Below, one piece after another: positions 54,732-63,206 of a DNA stretch of 64,000 nt; position 1 is the first letter of the stretch; each line of letters starts with the position of its first letter. The stretch comes from Acinetobacter sp. S54 (GTDB lineage Bacteria > Pseudomonadota > Gammaproteobacteria > Pseudomonadales > Moraxellaceae), in contig NZ_JACVUI010000001.1 of NCBI RefSeq assembly GCF_016624945.1, positions 62,001 through 126,000 on the forward strand. Direction: 5' to 3'. Made by a program: the position numbers and the translations under genes. A model generated the notes under the pieces. That model did no database searches and had not been told where the DNA came from. It worked only from the letters and a program-made list of their open reading frames with translations.

Positions 54732-55424
54732 ATGGAACTTTATATTGGCAATAAAAACTATTCATCATGGTCGATGCGTCCTTGGTTGGTTATGACACAT
54801 TTTAATTTGACATTGGATGAGCATGCGGTTGCTTTTGATGATTTTGCTGTTGAAGGGCAGTTTAAGCAAACCATGTCAGCCATTAGTCCTGCAGCTAAAG
54901 TTCCCACATTGGTTGATCAGGATGTGGTGGTGTGGGATTCTCTCGCAATTTGTGAATATCTGGCGGAAAGTTTTCCTGAAAAACATTTATGGCCGGTGGA
55001 TAAAACCCAACGTGCCCGTGCGCGCAGTATTAGCGCAGAAATGCATAGTAGTTTTATGACGCTGAGACAATACTGTGGCATGAACATTGAAGCAGATCTA
55101 AGGTTTATTGGCAGTAAACTATGGAATGACTTGCCAGCATTGCGAACAGATGTGGCTCGTATTGAACAGATCTGGGCTGAACGGCCAGATATGAATGGTT
55201 TTTTATGTGGTGACTTTAGTATTGCAGATGCTTTCTATGCACCAGTGGTGATGCGTTTTGTGAGTTATGGTTTGCCTGTTTCTGAGCAAAGTCAGCAATA
55301 TATGCAAACCATCTTGGCCAATGCTGCGGTACAACAGTGGATGAATCAGGCACAGGTAGAAAAGCAGTTTGTTCAAAATCAGGAACCTTATCGACAGCAT
55401 CCTGAGCAGTTTTTGAGAGTGTGA
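54732..55424 (+). CDS. Glutathione S-transferase family protein
   Basis: 230 residues. The N-terminal thioredoxin-like domain begins MELYIGNKNYSSWSMRPWLVM and has the glutathione-binding KVPTLVDQDVVVWDSLAICEYLAE (SLAI motif). The C-terminal helical domain contains FLCGDFSIADAFYAPVVMRF. The start SSWSMRPW resembles YfcF/maleylacetoacetate isomerase-like enzymes. The substrate cannot be fixed. It is 6 nt downstream of dsbD, so a thiol-redox context is shared. Confidence 0.88.
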   Translation: MELYIGNKNYSSWSMRPWLVMTHFNLTLDEHAVAFDDFAVEGQFKQTMSAISPAAKVPTLVDQDVVVWDSLAICEYLAESFPEKHLWPVDKTQRARARSISAEMHSSFMTLRQYCGMNIEADLRFIGSKLWNDLPALRTDVARIEQIWAERPDMNGFLCGDFSIADAFYAPVVMRFVSYGLPVSEQSQQYMQTILANAAVQQWMNQAQVEKQFVQNQEPYRQHPEQFLRV

Positions 55425-55427
55425 GGT

Positions 55428-56600
55428 TTAGCTGAGACGAGGCGGCAGATCAAAAAAACATTGGACTTGATTACGTCCCATCGCCTTGACCGCGTATAAG
55501 GCCTGATCAGCCTGATTAAGTATTTCTTTAGGATCACAATTATACTGAGACGTTGCAATACCAAAACTGGCGCTAATACGAATTTCGTTTTGATGGTCGA
55601 CCAATATATTTAGTTTTTGAATAGCAAGTCGGCATCGTTCAGCAATAATTTTTGCTTGTTCTAGCGGCGTGTGGGGAAGTAATAGAATAAATTCTTCACC
55701 CCCAAAGCGCCCAATATAGTCTTGACGTCGTAGATGATTGGACAAACAGTTTGCAACTTCAATTAAAACTTCATCACCAATATGATGACCATAGTGGTCA
55801 TTAATCTGTTTAAAATGATCTAGATCCAACAAAATAATGGCATAACCTGATTTTGGGTCAAGATGTTGCAGATGCAATTCTTGTAAACACCGATTTATAC
55901 TGCGGCGATTGAGTATATTGGTTAAGGGATCAATCTGGCTGAGACGTTGAATATACTCCTCACGATTGCGCCATTGAGTCAGTAAAATTTCAAATAAAAG
56001 TAAACAGGTTAAAAAAATTGGTGCGCTAAAGAAAATCATACTTGCGACCCAAAATGGATGAGTAAAAGCATCGATTCCTAAATGTCCAAAATTAAAAAGA
56101 GGAGCGTAGGGAATGATATGCTTCATGCTCAAATACGTACTGCCTAAAAGCATTATACTCGCGGGGATCATCACCACATAGATGAAATGACGTTGAAATA
56201 GAATGAGCCCCACGCCTACTATACTGACATAACCTACCATAGTGGCTGGGCTAAGCGTACCAATCGAATAGCTCCCTGCACATAAAGTCACAGTAAATAA
56301 TCCAACACTGAGCCAAGGAATAACCGCTTCAAACCATTTATGTTCACGATAATAAAGGGTCGGATAAATCAATAACGCCAATAAACAAAACCCGAGAATA
56401 TCAATTCCCAAGCTAACTTTTAGTAAGGAGCGATTAATGAGCGGCCATAATTCAGGTTTCAAAAAAATATAAACTTTCCAGACGATCCATGTGATATGGA
56501 TACCACATGCTAAAAATAGAATCAGGGTACATTTTTGCATGGTGGTCCAGTTCATGACGACATTATCTTCAAATATCGCTTTGATTAACCGTTTTTTCAT
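55428..56600 (-). CDS. Membrane-bound diguanylate cyclase (GGDEF)
   Basis: Makes cyclic di-GMP from two GTP. About 390 residues from ATG 56600, which has GGGG at good distance; earlier in-frame starts are weaker. The first 210 residues hold about six membrane helices (for example CTLILFLACGIHITWIVWKVYIF). The GGDEF domain starts IDPLTNILNRRSINRCL. The active site is GGEEF, preceded at the usual distance by the inhibitory-site motif RRQD (RxxD), so product inhibition is likely. There is no EAL domain. The signal sensed by the membrane part is unknown. Confidence 0.93.
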   Translation of the reverse strand: MKKRLIKAIFEDNVVMNWTTMQKCTLILFLACGIHITWIVWKVYIFLKPELWPLINRSLLKVSLGIDILGFCLLALLIYPTLYYREHKWFEAVIPWLSVGLFTVTLCAGSYSIGTLSPATMVGYVSIVGVGLILFQRHFIYVVMIPASIMLLGSTYLSMKHIIPYAPLFNFGHLGIDAFTHPFWVASMIFFSAPIFLTCLLLFEILLTQWRNREEYIQRLSQIDPLTNILNRRSINRCLQELHLQHLDPKSGYAIILLDLDHFKQINDHYGHHIGDEVLIEVANCLSNHLRRQDYIGRFGGEEFILLLPHTPLEQAKIIAERCRLAIQKLNILVDHQNEIRISASFGIATSQYNCDPKEILNQADQALYAVKAMGRNQVQCFFDLPPRLS

Positions 56601-56639
56601 TTGCAACATCCCCGGTAATGCCATCACGTAACAATGCAA

Positions 56640-56955
56640 AACCGTATACTTTTTTCATTAAAATTTTAATTGTTGTGATATGGAGGACTATAGATTGGTT
56701 TTTATTTGCTTAAGATAACAGTTTTAGGCGTGTATGAAAATTGAGCTTGGTCTGAAAAAATTGTGATGTTATTGGCGTTAATATTCTTTTATTCATTCAT
56801 TTTTTTACTGAATTATTTAAAGTCACGCTAAGTTTTTGGGGGGATTAACCTATTTCACCCAGAATATTTTTCATGTAATGAAATAGGTAAGAGATGAGGG
56901 AGATAGTGGTAAATTAATCTCATTTTAAATTTAAAAGCTCGAACGTCTACACCTA
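56640..56955. other. Gap between the diguanylate cyclase and hydrolase genes, with an inverted repeat
   Basis: About 316 bp without a gene. ACCTATTTCA (56848-56857) and TGAAATAGGT (56879-56888) form a 10-bp inverted repeat with a 21-nt loop. No terminator-type T tract follows it. No RNA gene was recognised. The upstream part should contain the diguanylate cyclase promoter. Confidence 0.4.
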
Positions 56956-57870
56956 CTAGTCTTTATCCAATTGGTGAGCAAATTCAGCAATATCTGCCAA
57001 TGCCTGTTTAGCTTCATCAAACCATGCATTAAACATCTGAAAATTGTGCCACATACCCGTGTAAAGTTTAAATTCTACATGTACTCCTGCTTTCTTGGCC
57101 TGTTCCTGAAAGCGTTTAGCATCGTCCAATAGAATCTCTTTAGAGCCGACTTGTACTAATGTTGGCGGTAAACCAGAAAGATCATCAAATAAAGGAGAAA
57201 CTTGAGGATTGTCAGTGGCGATCCGATCACCCAAATAATAATCGATTCCTGCTTCCAGCGCTTCAATAGACAATAAAGCGTCATGCTTGCGATTAAAGCG
57301 TAAAGACTCGCTGGTTAAAGTTAAGTCCAGAAAAGGCGACAGTAGGATCAAGCCGCTAGGTTGTTCGTCCTGATTTTCTTTAAGACGTAAACACAGTGCC
57401 AAAGCTAGATTTGCTCCACAGGAATCGCCCGAAATAATAATATCCTTGGCCTGTATGCCCTGATCCAATAAAAGTTGATAGATATCATAAAGTGCATCTA
57501 AGGCATCGGGAAAACCACTTTCAGGTGCCAAAGGGTAATCGACATGAATGACCTGCATCTGCGTACGTGCTGAAATATCAGTCATAAAAGCACGATGCGT
57601 ATTTAGACTGCCTAAGAAGAATGCACCGCCATGAATATGAAAAATGAGTTGGGTTGAAGATGATTGAGGTTTGATTTCCTCTGCTTTTATACCCGCTAGG
57701 CGAATTGGACGAATTTCAACTTCTTTATTGATTGGGAAAACACGGCATAGTTGATCCAACGCCGTTCTGAGAGCTGCTGGAGGTAAACTAAACTGACTTG
57801 GAGTTCGGATAGCAGCTTTTAAAATTGTTTCAGTAATATATTGTTTCCACATGGTATTCATCTTCATCAT
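56956..57870 (-). CDS. Alpha/beta-hydrolase of the hormone-sensitive-lipase type
   Basis: 304 residues. The HSL oxyanion-hole motif is HIHGGAFFLGS, the nucleophile motif is ISGDSCGANLALAL (GDSxG), and LLSPFLDLT is a typical HSL segment. The catalytic acid and histidine are likely in VQVGSKEILLDDAKRF and MWHNFQMF. Such enzymes hydrolyse short-chain esters or lactones; the substrate is unknown. No signal peptide is seen. The ORF starts with two methionines at 57870 and 57867. Confidence 0.9.
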   Translation of the reverse strand: MMKMNTMWKQYITETILKAAIRTPSQFSLPPAALRTALDQLCRVFPINKEVEIRPIRLAGIKAEEIKPQSSSTQLIFHIHGGAFFLGSLNTHRAFMTDISARTQMQVIHVDYPLAPESGFPDALDALYDIYQLLLDQGIQAKDIIISGDSCGANLALALCLRLKENQDEQPSGLILLSPFLDLTLTSESLRFNRKHDALLSIEALEAGIDYYLGDRIATDNPQVSPLFDDLSGLPPTLVQVGSKEILLDDAKRFQEQAKKAGVHVEFKLYTGMWHNFQMFNAWFDEAKQALADIAEFAHQLDKD

Positions 57871-58023
57871 TTTTTCATAGTTGGAGTATAATTTTTAAAA
57901 TTGTGCGAATTGGGCTATACAAGTTACAAGGCTACACTAATTAGTCACAGACAAAAATTGCAATATTGTTGTGAGTTTTGAATACTAATCATGTCAACAA
58001 AGACTTAGGGATATTAAACAAAA

Positions 58024-58461
58024 ATGAAAAAATTTGCATTGGCAATTGGATTACTTGGTGCGACAGTTTTGGCAAATGCAACTGATCCATTAAATGGTAC
58101 GGTTTGGAAAACGATTGACGATCAAACAAAACAACCGAAAGCGATTGTGAAATTCACTGAGCAAAAAAACGGGACATTATCTGCGACGATCCAAAGTATT
58201 TTAACGCCTGGTGAAGAAAATTCTTGTACTAAATGTGAAGGACCCTACAAGAATAAATCACTGAAAGGCGTCACCATTGTGAATGGCCTAAAAAATACAG
58301 GTGGCGCAAGTTATGATGGTGGATCAATTCTGGATCCTAAAACAGGTAAAACCTATAAACTCAAAGGTGAGCTTGCGGATGGCGGTAAGAAACTGAATAT
58401 TCGTGGCTATATTGGAATATCGGCATTAGGGCGTAATCAAACATGGATTCGTGCTAACTAA
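58024..58461 (+). CDS. DUF2147-family exported protein
   Basis: 145 residues with a signal peptide (MKKFALAIGLLGATVLANA). The mature domain begins DPLNGTVWKTIDDQTKQPKAIVKFTEQ and contains CTKCEGPYKNKSLKGVTIVNGLKN and GSILDPKTGKTYKLKGELADGGKKLNIRGYIGISALGRNQTWIR, the usual DUF2147 layout. The family is periplasmic and of unknown role. It is followed by a strong terminator. Confidence 0.9.
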   Translation: MKKFALAIGLLGATVLANATDPLNGTVWKTIDDQTKQPKAIVKFTEQKNGTLSATIQSILTPGEENSCTKCEGPYKNKSLKGVTIVNGLKNTGGASYDGGSILDPKTGKTYKLKGELADGGKKLNIRGYIGISALGRNQTWIRAN

Positions 58462-58484
58462 TCGAATTTCTTCTAAATAGCATC

Positions 58485-58518
58485 AAATAGCCGAATGATT
58501 GATTCGGCTATTTTTTTA
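58485..58518. terminator. Bidirectional terminator between DUF2147 and the ArsC-like gene
   Basis: AAATAGCCGAAT pairs with ATTCGGCTATTT across a GATTG loop, followed by a T run; the A run serves the opposite strand. Confidence 0.93.
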
Positions 58519-58526
58519 TCAAATTT

Positions 58527-58880
58527 TTAGGCTTTGGCTAATTGTTGATAAGCTGCTTCATCAAAACCTACCAGATAACCCTGAGCTGTTTGGAGAACAG
58601 GGCGTTTAATCAAACTGGGATGGGCGATTAGGGTTTCAATTAAATGGGCTTCACTGCTGAGCGCAAATTGTTGTTCATCAGGCGATAACTTACGCCATGT
58701 AGTTCCCTTTTTATTTAAAATAATGTCCGCACCGACTTGATCTAACCAGACTTGAATAGTTTCTGCATCTATTCCTTGTTTTTTATAATCATGAAACTCG
58801 TAATTTAATCCTTGAGCATTCAGTGCATCAAAGGCTTTTTTCATTGAATTACAGTTTTTAATTCCATAAATCTTTAACAT
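58527..58880 (-). CDS. ArsC/Spx-family reductase-like protein (YffB type)
   Basis: 117 residues from ATG 58880 (MLKIYGIKNCNSMKKAFDAL); the ORF start upstream is less likely. A thioredoxin-like fold with the single active cysteine in KNCNSMKKA, matching the YffB pattern C-x-x-x-K-K, then LNYEFHDYKKQGIDAETIQVWLDQVG, RKLSPDE and a C-terminal PSLIKRPVLQTAQGYLVGFDE. YffB is a glutathione-dependent reductase homologue without shown arsenate activity. It is the last gene before the sRNA candidate on this strand. Confidence 0.85.
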   Translation of the reverse strand: MLKIYGIKNCNSMKKAFDALNAQGLNYEFHDYKKQGIDAETIQVWLDQVGADIILNKKGTTWRKLSPDEQQFALSSEAHLIETLIAHPSLIKRPVLQTAQGYLVGFDEAAYQQLAKA

Positions 58881-59102
58881 ATTCTTGGGCTTTATCCATG
58901 ACAATGCGTATTAGCCTACCCAAAAATAAAACAAAGCTCTAGTCTGAAGTGAATTGAAAAATGGATTTGAGATAACAATATCAGAATTAATTAAATCTAT
59001 CGTACTTGTGTAATTAGATAAATGTCATAATATTGACATATGCTTCAGGTAAAAATGACTTGAAATTATAAGTAGATTGATCAAGAGTATTTTAATGGAT
59101 GT

Positions 59103-59252
59103 TAAAAAAGAGAAAACCCGCATTTAATCATCCTGATCATGCGGGTCTCAGTCCAACGTCCATTGTCACATCCTTGAATAACCAAACTAGGTTATATATT
59201 TCCTTCCTACGGCGTCCTATCCTTTTGTCATCCTGACATGTCCCTGTGCCGT
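59103..59252 (-). ncRNA. Candidate CsrA/RsmA-titrating small RNA (RsmY/RsmZ/CsrB-like)
   Basis: No ORF lies here. The predicted minus-strand transcript of about 150 nt starts near 59252 and carries ten GGA motifs (plus-strand TCC at 59131, 59152, 59159, 59171, 59201, 59205, 59215, 59220, 59231, 59241). Hairpins: ACGGC/GCCGT closing the 5' domain; TGTC-AGGAT-GACA (59238-59226), an AGGA loop typical of CsrA targets; ATAACC/GGTTAT (59195-59178); and a terminator ACCCGCAT/ATGCGGGT (59146-59116) capped by ATC-AGGAT-GAT and followed by TTTTCTCTTTTTT. Known RsmY/RsmZ have this same plan and are about 120-130 nt. A TATAGC-like -10 lies near 59261-59256; the -35 is weak. Identity is by pattern only. 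Confidence 0.7.
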
Positions 59253-59348
59253 GCAGCTATAATGCTCTTAAACGTCTGTAAGAAAAATATACAATTTCCA
59301 CAACAATTGTAGGTAAAAACCATTAATTCAGTGAACAAGTGTACCTTT

Positions 59349-60170
59349 TTAGCCGATTTTATAGTCAATAATCACAGGTGCATGGTCGCTAAACCATTCT
59401 TCTTTATAGACCCAAGCGTTGACTGTGCGGTCTTTCCAATCGGGAGAACAAGCGTGATAATCAATACGCCACCCCACGTTTTTGGCACGGGCTTGTCCAC
59501 GGTTGGACCACCATGAATACAGTTCGGCTTCCTGACGGACTTCACGGAAAGTGTCCACATAACCTAAATCGTCATAGATATGATCCAGCCATGCACGTTC
59601 ATGAGGCAAACAGCCAGATGATTTCTGATTGCCTGACCAGTTTTTAATATCAATACGTTTATGTACGATATTGTAGTCACCACAGACAATGATCGATTTA
59701 TTCTCACCACGCCATTGCTTTAAAATTCGTGCATATTGCTCTAAAAAGACATCTTTACGTGCTTGTGCTTCATCGCCTGAAGAACCAGACGGTAAATACA
59801 AGGAACATACATAAACAGGCTGTGCTAGACCTAAATCAAATTCGGCCGCAATAAAACGCCCTTGTGAATCGGCGAGTTCAAAACCCAGCCCATCTTGTAC
59901 CGAGCTAAAGGGAATGCGACTATAGATGGCTGTACCCGCATAGCCAGCACGTTCAGCAGGAAACAGATGAGTGTACCAGCCTTCTGGTTTAAATTTATCT
60001 GTCCATTGGGTATGGGTAATGCGACTCTCCTGCATACACACCACATCAGCTTCTGACTTTTCCAGCCATTCGAGCAGCCCTTTGGTCACAGATGAACGCA
60101 AACCATTTACGTTAATTGAAACCACACGTAGAATTTTTACATCACTTGGATAGCTATCCTTTGGTATCAT
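59349..60170 (-). CDS. xth: Exodeoxyribonuclease III-type endonuclease (AP endonuclease)
   Basis: Cleaves DNA 5' to abasic sites in base-excision repair. It has about 273 residues from ATG 60170. Motifs of the EEP superfamily are [21 protein letters not shown] with the metal-binding glutamate, the core [42 protein letters not shown] and [15 protein letters not shown] with the catalytic Asp-His. It is divergent from pyrE with only 38 bp between start codons, a common arrangement in this lineage. Confidence 0.93.
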   Translation of the reverse strand: MIPKDSYPSDVKILRVVSINVNGLRSSVTKGLLEWLEKSEADVVCMQESRITHTQWTDKFKPEGWYTHLFPAERAGYAGTAIYSRIPFSSVQDGLGFELADSQGRFIAAEFDLGLAQPVYVCSLYLPSGSSGDEAQARKDVFLEQYARILKQWRGENKSIIVCGDYNIVHKRIDIKNWSGNQKSSGCLPHERAWLDHIYDDLGYVDTFREVRQEAELYSWWSNRGQARAKNVGWRIDYHACSPDWKDRTVNAWVYKEEWFSDHAPVIIDYKIG

Positions 60171-60208
60171 GCGCAAGTTTGACCTCAATTGATGAATCTG
60201 GAGCACCT

Positions 60209-60859
60209 ATGACAACGCCATCGTCTTTTAACCCGCAAGCTTTTATTGAACTCGCGTTATCACGCGGTGTGCTTAAATTTGGTGAGTTTACCCTAAAATC
60301 AGGACGTGTCAGTCCGTATTTTTTTAACGCAGGTTTATTAAATGATGGTGAAGCATTGTCGCTATTAGCTCAAGGCTATGCCGATAAACTTGTACAATGT
60401 AAAAATGTTGATGTGATTTTTGGTCCTGCATATAAAGGTATTCCTTTTGTTGCGGCAACTGCGGTGGCATTGTCTCAGGTTCACACTAAAAGTGTACCTT
60501 GGGGTTTTAACCGTAAAGAAGCCAAAGATCACGGTGAAGGTGGCGTGCTAGTGGGCGCTGCTGTTGCAGGTCAAAAAGTCTGGATTATTGATGATGTAAT
60601 TACCGCAGGTACTGCGATTCGCGAAGTGGTGAACATTTTGAAAAATGCAGGTGCGACCATTGCAGGGGTATTGGTTGCATTGGATCGTCAGGAACGTGGT
60701 CAAGGTGAACTTTCTGCGATTCAGGAAGTACAAAAAGAGCTAGAAATCCCGGTACATGCTTTAATTACCATGAAAGACTTGATGGACTTTTTGGATGCTA
60801 AAGGTGAAAAAGAGGCCTTGGCAAATATGCAGGCTTATCGTGAAAAATATGGCATCTAA
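60209..60859 (+). CDS. pyrE: Orotate phosphoribosyltransferase
   Basis: Makes orotidine monophosphate from orotate and PRPP in pyrimidine synthesis. It has 216 residues from ATG 60209, with GGAG upstream; the longer ORF from 60116 extends into the divergent gene. Motifs are [54 protein letters not shown] and the PRPP loop [16 protein letters not shown]. Length and order are normal for the bacterial enzyme. Confidence 0.97.
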   Translation: MTTPSSFNPQAFIELALSRGVLKFGEFTLKSGRVSPYFFNAGLLNDGEALSLLAQGYADKLVQCKNVDVIFGPAYKGIPFVAATAVALSQVHTKSVPWGFNRKEAKDHGEGGVLVGAAVAGQKVWIIDDVITAGTAIREVVNILKNAGATIAGVLVALDRQERGQGELSAIQEVQKELEIPVHALITMKDLMDFLDAKGEKEALANMQAYREKYGI

Positions 60860-60872
60860 GTTTTAAAGAACT

Positions 60873-60899
60873 AAAAGGAGGTGGAAACTTCCTTTTTTG
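60873..60899 (+). terminator. Intrinsic terminator after pyrE
   Basis: AAAAGGA pairs with TCCTTTT around a GGAAAC-containing loop, followed by TTTTTTG. Confidence 0.8.
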
Positions 60900-61063
60900 T
60901 TTCGTTAATTGATAATTTAAAATAATTTTAAAAAGAGAACGTGGAACATCAAAAATCAAGGAAAAAGCCCTTTCAATGCGCTGAATCCTAGAAAGTCTTT
61001 GATTAAAATATTGATGCGGAAAGAAAAATTCAAGTATTTCGCATAAGGTCTACTATGTTAATT

Positions 61064-61690
61064 TTAGGAAACTTTAAAAGAACATAAAGCATTTCTTTCT
61101 TTTAAAATATTAATTTGAGTAAATCCTGCTAAAGATAACTCTTTTAAATGTTCATCAACTGTCATGTACAAGTCAGTATTTTTCATACCATTATCCGCAA
61201 CAATATGATCTGTAACTATATATATTCCATTCTTATTTAATAGATGATCTCTAACTTGGGTATGAAAATTCTTAGAATAGGCTTTGTGTCTTAATTCATG
61301 TAATGCTTGATGAATTATCACTACATCATATTTTTCTTGTTCTACTATATGAAACCAATCAGAATCTTTAAAATTAGCAACTAGATACTTTGCTTTTGCA
61401 CTCAATTTACCTAAATTTTCTTTTGATAATTGGTGCATAGCTTGCGAAAAATCTATGGCTGTATAACTAATACTTGATAAGTTTTCTAATAAAACCTTTG
61501 CTAAATATCCTGGACCAGAACCTATTTCAAGAATTTTAGGAATTTCAATATTTAAACTATTAATTTCATCAACATAAGTATCAAAAAATTCATATCTCCA
61601 TGGGCGCTTTATATTTACTTCGGCAGCCCACTCAGATGCGTCATTTAAATTTCTTAAATCAATAGGACTTTTTACCTCATTAATATTCAT
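61064..61690 (-). CDS. Class I SAM-dependent methyltransferase
   Basis: 208 residues. The SAM-binding motif I is PKILEIGSGPGYLAKVLLE, followed by YTAIDFSQAMHQLSKENLG (acidic motif II), DVVIIHQALHELRHK and GIYIVTDHIV. The gene is clearly more AT-rich than its neighbours, and its codon use is AT-biased. It sits alone between pyrE and gshB with degenerate DNA on its upstream side, which suggests recent acquisition. The substrate is unknown. Confidence 0.8.
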   Translation of the reverse strand: MNINEVKSPIDLRNLNDASEWAAEVNIKRPWRYEFFDTYVDEINSLNIEIPKILEIGSGPGYLAKVLLENLSSISYTAIDFSQAMHQLSKENLGKLSAKAKYLVANFKDSDWFHIVEQEKYDVVIIHQALHELRHKAYSKNFHTQVRDHLLNKNGIYIVTDHIVADNGMKNTDLYMTVDEHLKELSLAGFTQINILKERNALCSFKVS

Positions 61691-62017
61691 TTTGTGTTCC
61701 TACAATTAAGATCTATTGTTATAGAAAATGTTTTATCATTAATTTCTAAATTTGAAAAATCATCTAATTTAAAAACTATTTAACAGAATGGCGCTTATAC
61801 GAATTGTGCTTACTTACATTTCTTAGATGCTAGCATGCTGGCCTTTAATTTATCTTTATGCCTTTGATTAGCCAAAATCCAATGGTGGTTTGCTGCATAG
61901 AGCGATACTTATTTCTGTTATGAACATTCCACGCTTCACTTATTCACTCAAATACTAAGCTTCATGGATAAAGCTCGTTTATAATCAAGCCAATTGAAAA
62001 TAAAGAGTGAACTGGTA
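61691..62017. other. Gap between the methyltransferase and gshB, with a possible gene remnant
   Basis: 327 bp. On the minus strand an open stretch of about 29 codons ending at TAA 61810 reads AANHHWILANQRHKDKLK in part and looks like a decayed C-terminus, but no family is recognised. The plus strand has a TATAAT at 61980-61985. No RNA gene seen. Confidence 0.35.
61980..61985 (+). promoter_or_regulatory. Candidate -10 element of gshB
   Basis: A perfect TATAAT 33 nt before the gshB start. No good -35 is spaced 16-18 nt upstream, so the assignment is tentative. Confidence 0.4.
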
Positions 62018-62956
62018 ATGCGTGTACTTGTCGTGATGGACCCAATTGAAACTGTTAATCTGAAAAAAGATTCAACCATGGCGATGCTTTGGGCGGCCAG
62101 CCGTCGTGGACATGAATTGGGTTACGCATTACAACAGGACTTATATATCGATCAAGGAAGTGCTTTTGGTCTGATTTCGCCGCTTAAAGTCTTTGAAGAT
62201 TACAACCATTATTACGAGTTGGGTGAAAAACAAAAAGAATCGCTCGCTGCCTATGATGTAGTGTTGATGCGTAAAGACCCACCATTTGACATGAATTTTG
62301 TCTACACCACTTATATTTTAGAACAAGCAGAACGTGAAGGTGTGTGGATTATCAACAAACCGCAATCTTTACGTGACTGTAACGAAAAGTTGTTTGCCAC
62401 TCAGTTCCCTGAGCTCCAAGTACCTACTCTGGTGACTTCACAGCAAAGCCTAATTCGTGAATTTATCAAAGAACAGGGCGATGTTATCGTAAAGCCTTTA
62501 GATGGTATGGGGGGCATGGGTATTTTTCGTTTATACCAAGATGGCGTAAATATTGGCTCAACTCTTGAAATGTTAACGGAAATGGGAAATCGCCCAATTA
62601 TGGCACAACGTTATATTCCTGAAATCGTAGAAGGGGATAAGCGCATTTTGATGGTCAATGGCGAACCTGTGCCGTATTGTCTGGCACGTATTCCGCAAAA
62701 TGGTGAAGTGCGTGGTAACTTGGCGGCAGGTGGTTTGGGTGAAGCACGTCCATTGACTGAAAATGACAAAAAAATTGCAGCCAAAGTCGGGCCATTTCTA
62801 CGTGAAAAAGGGTTAGTATTTGTCGGACTAGATGTGATTGGCAATTATGTCACTGAAATCAATGTGACCAGTCCAACTTGCATCCGCGAGATTGATGCGC
62901 AATATGGTACATCTATCGCCGATGATTTGTTTGACGTGCTAGAAGCAGGTCGTTAA
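62018..62956 (+). CDS. gshB: Glutathione synthetase
   Basis: The second step of glutathione synthesis (adds glycine to gamma-glutamylcysteine). It has 312 residues from ATG 62018 (MRVLVVMDPIETVNLKKDSTMAML); a longer ORF from 61994 is less likely. ATP-grasp features are VLMRKDPPFDMNFVYTTYILEQAE, IVKPLDGMGGMGIFRL, MAQRYIPEIVEGDKRILMVNGEP, RGNLAAGG and VTEINVTSPTCIREID. gshA lies at 35796, so both steps are in this window but far apart. A long AT-rich hairpin terminator follows. Confidence 0.97.
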   Translation: MRVLVVMDPIETVNLKKDSTMAMLWAASRRGHELGYALQQDLYIDQGSAFGLISPLKVFEDYNHYYELGEKQKESLAAYDVVLMRKDPPFDMNFVYTTYILEQAEREGVWIINKPQSLRDCNEKLFATQFPELQVPTLVTSQQSLIREFIKEQGDVIVKPLDGMGGMGIFRLYQDGVNIGSTLEMLTEMGNRPIMAQRYIPEIVEGDKRILMVNGEPVPYCLARIPQNGEVRGNLAAGGLGEARPLTENDKKIAAKVGPFLREKGLVFVGLDVIGNYVTEINVTSPTCIREIDAQYGTSIADDLFDVLEAGR

Positions 62957-62966
62957 TTGCCAAAAT

Positions 62967-63015
62967 AAATAAAGATGATATTCACTCGTATCACTTGTGA
63001 ATATCATCTTTATTT
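62967..63015 (+). terminator. Very long terminator hairpin after gshB
   Basis: A perfect 19-bp stem (62967-62985 with 62997-63015) and an 11-nt loop. The stem ends in an A/T tract that can serve as the U run. It isolates gshB from murG. Confidence 0.88.
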
Positions 63016-63206
63016 TAAAAAAATTAATCAATTTACATCTATTCTCACTTGCCACAAGCCTAAATTGAATACAAGGCAAAAAAGCTCGGCTTTATGTTGC
63101 AAACACGTGAAATTTGCTTTCCGTTCTGCTTGCTTTAGGATTAAAATGAACGGCTAAAATAATAGATGTGATTTCCCCATTTTCTTTTGAGTTGAAGAAT
63201 TACACC

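Noticed and set aside
59277-59293. GacA box upstream of the sRNA candidate
   Set aside because: Only TGTAAG is a full match; the partner half is TATACA with a 5-nt spacer, and the position overlaps the -35 region. Not claimed as a site.
60116-60208. N-terminal extension of pyrE
   Set aside because: It overlaps the divergent xth start; the family N-terminus and GGAG site favour 60209.
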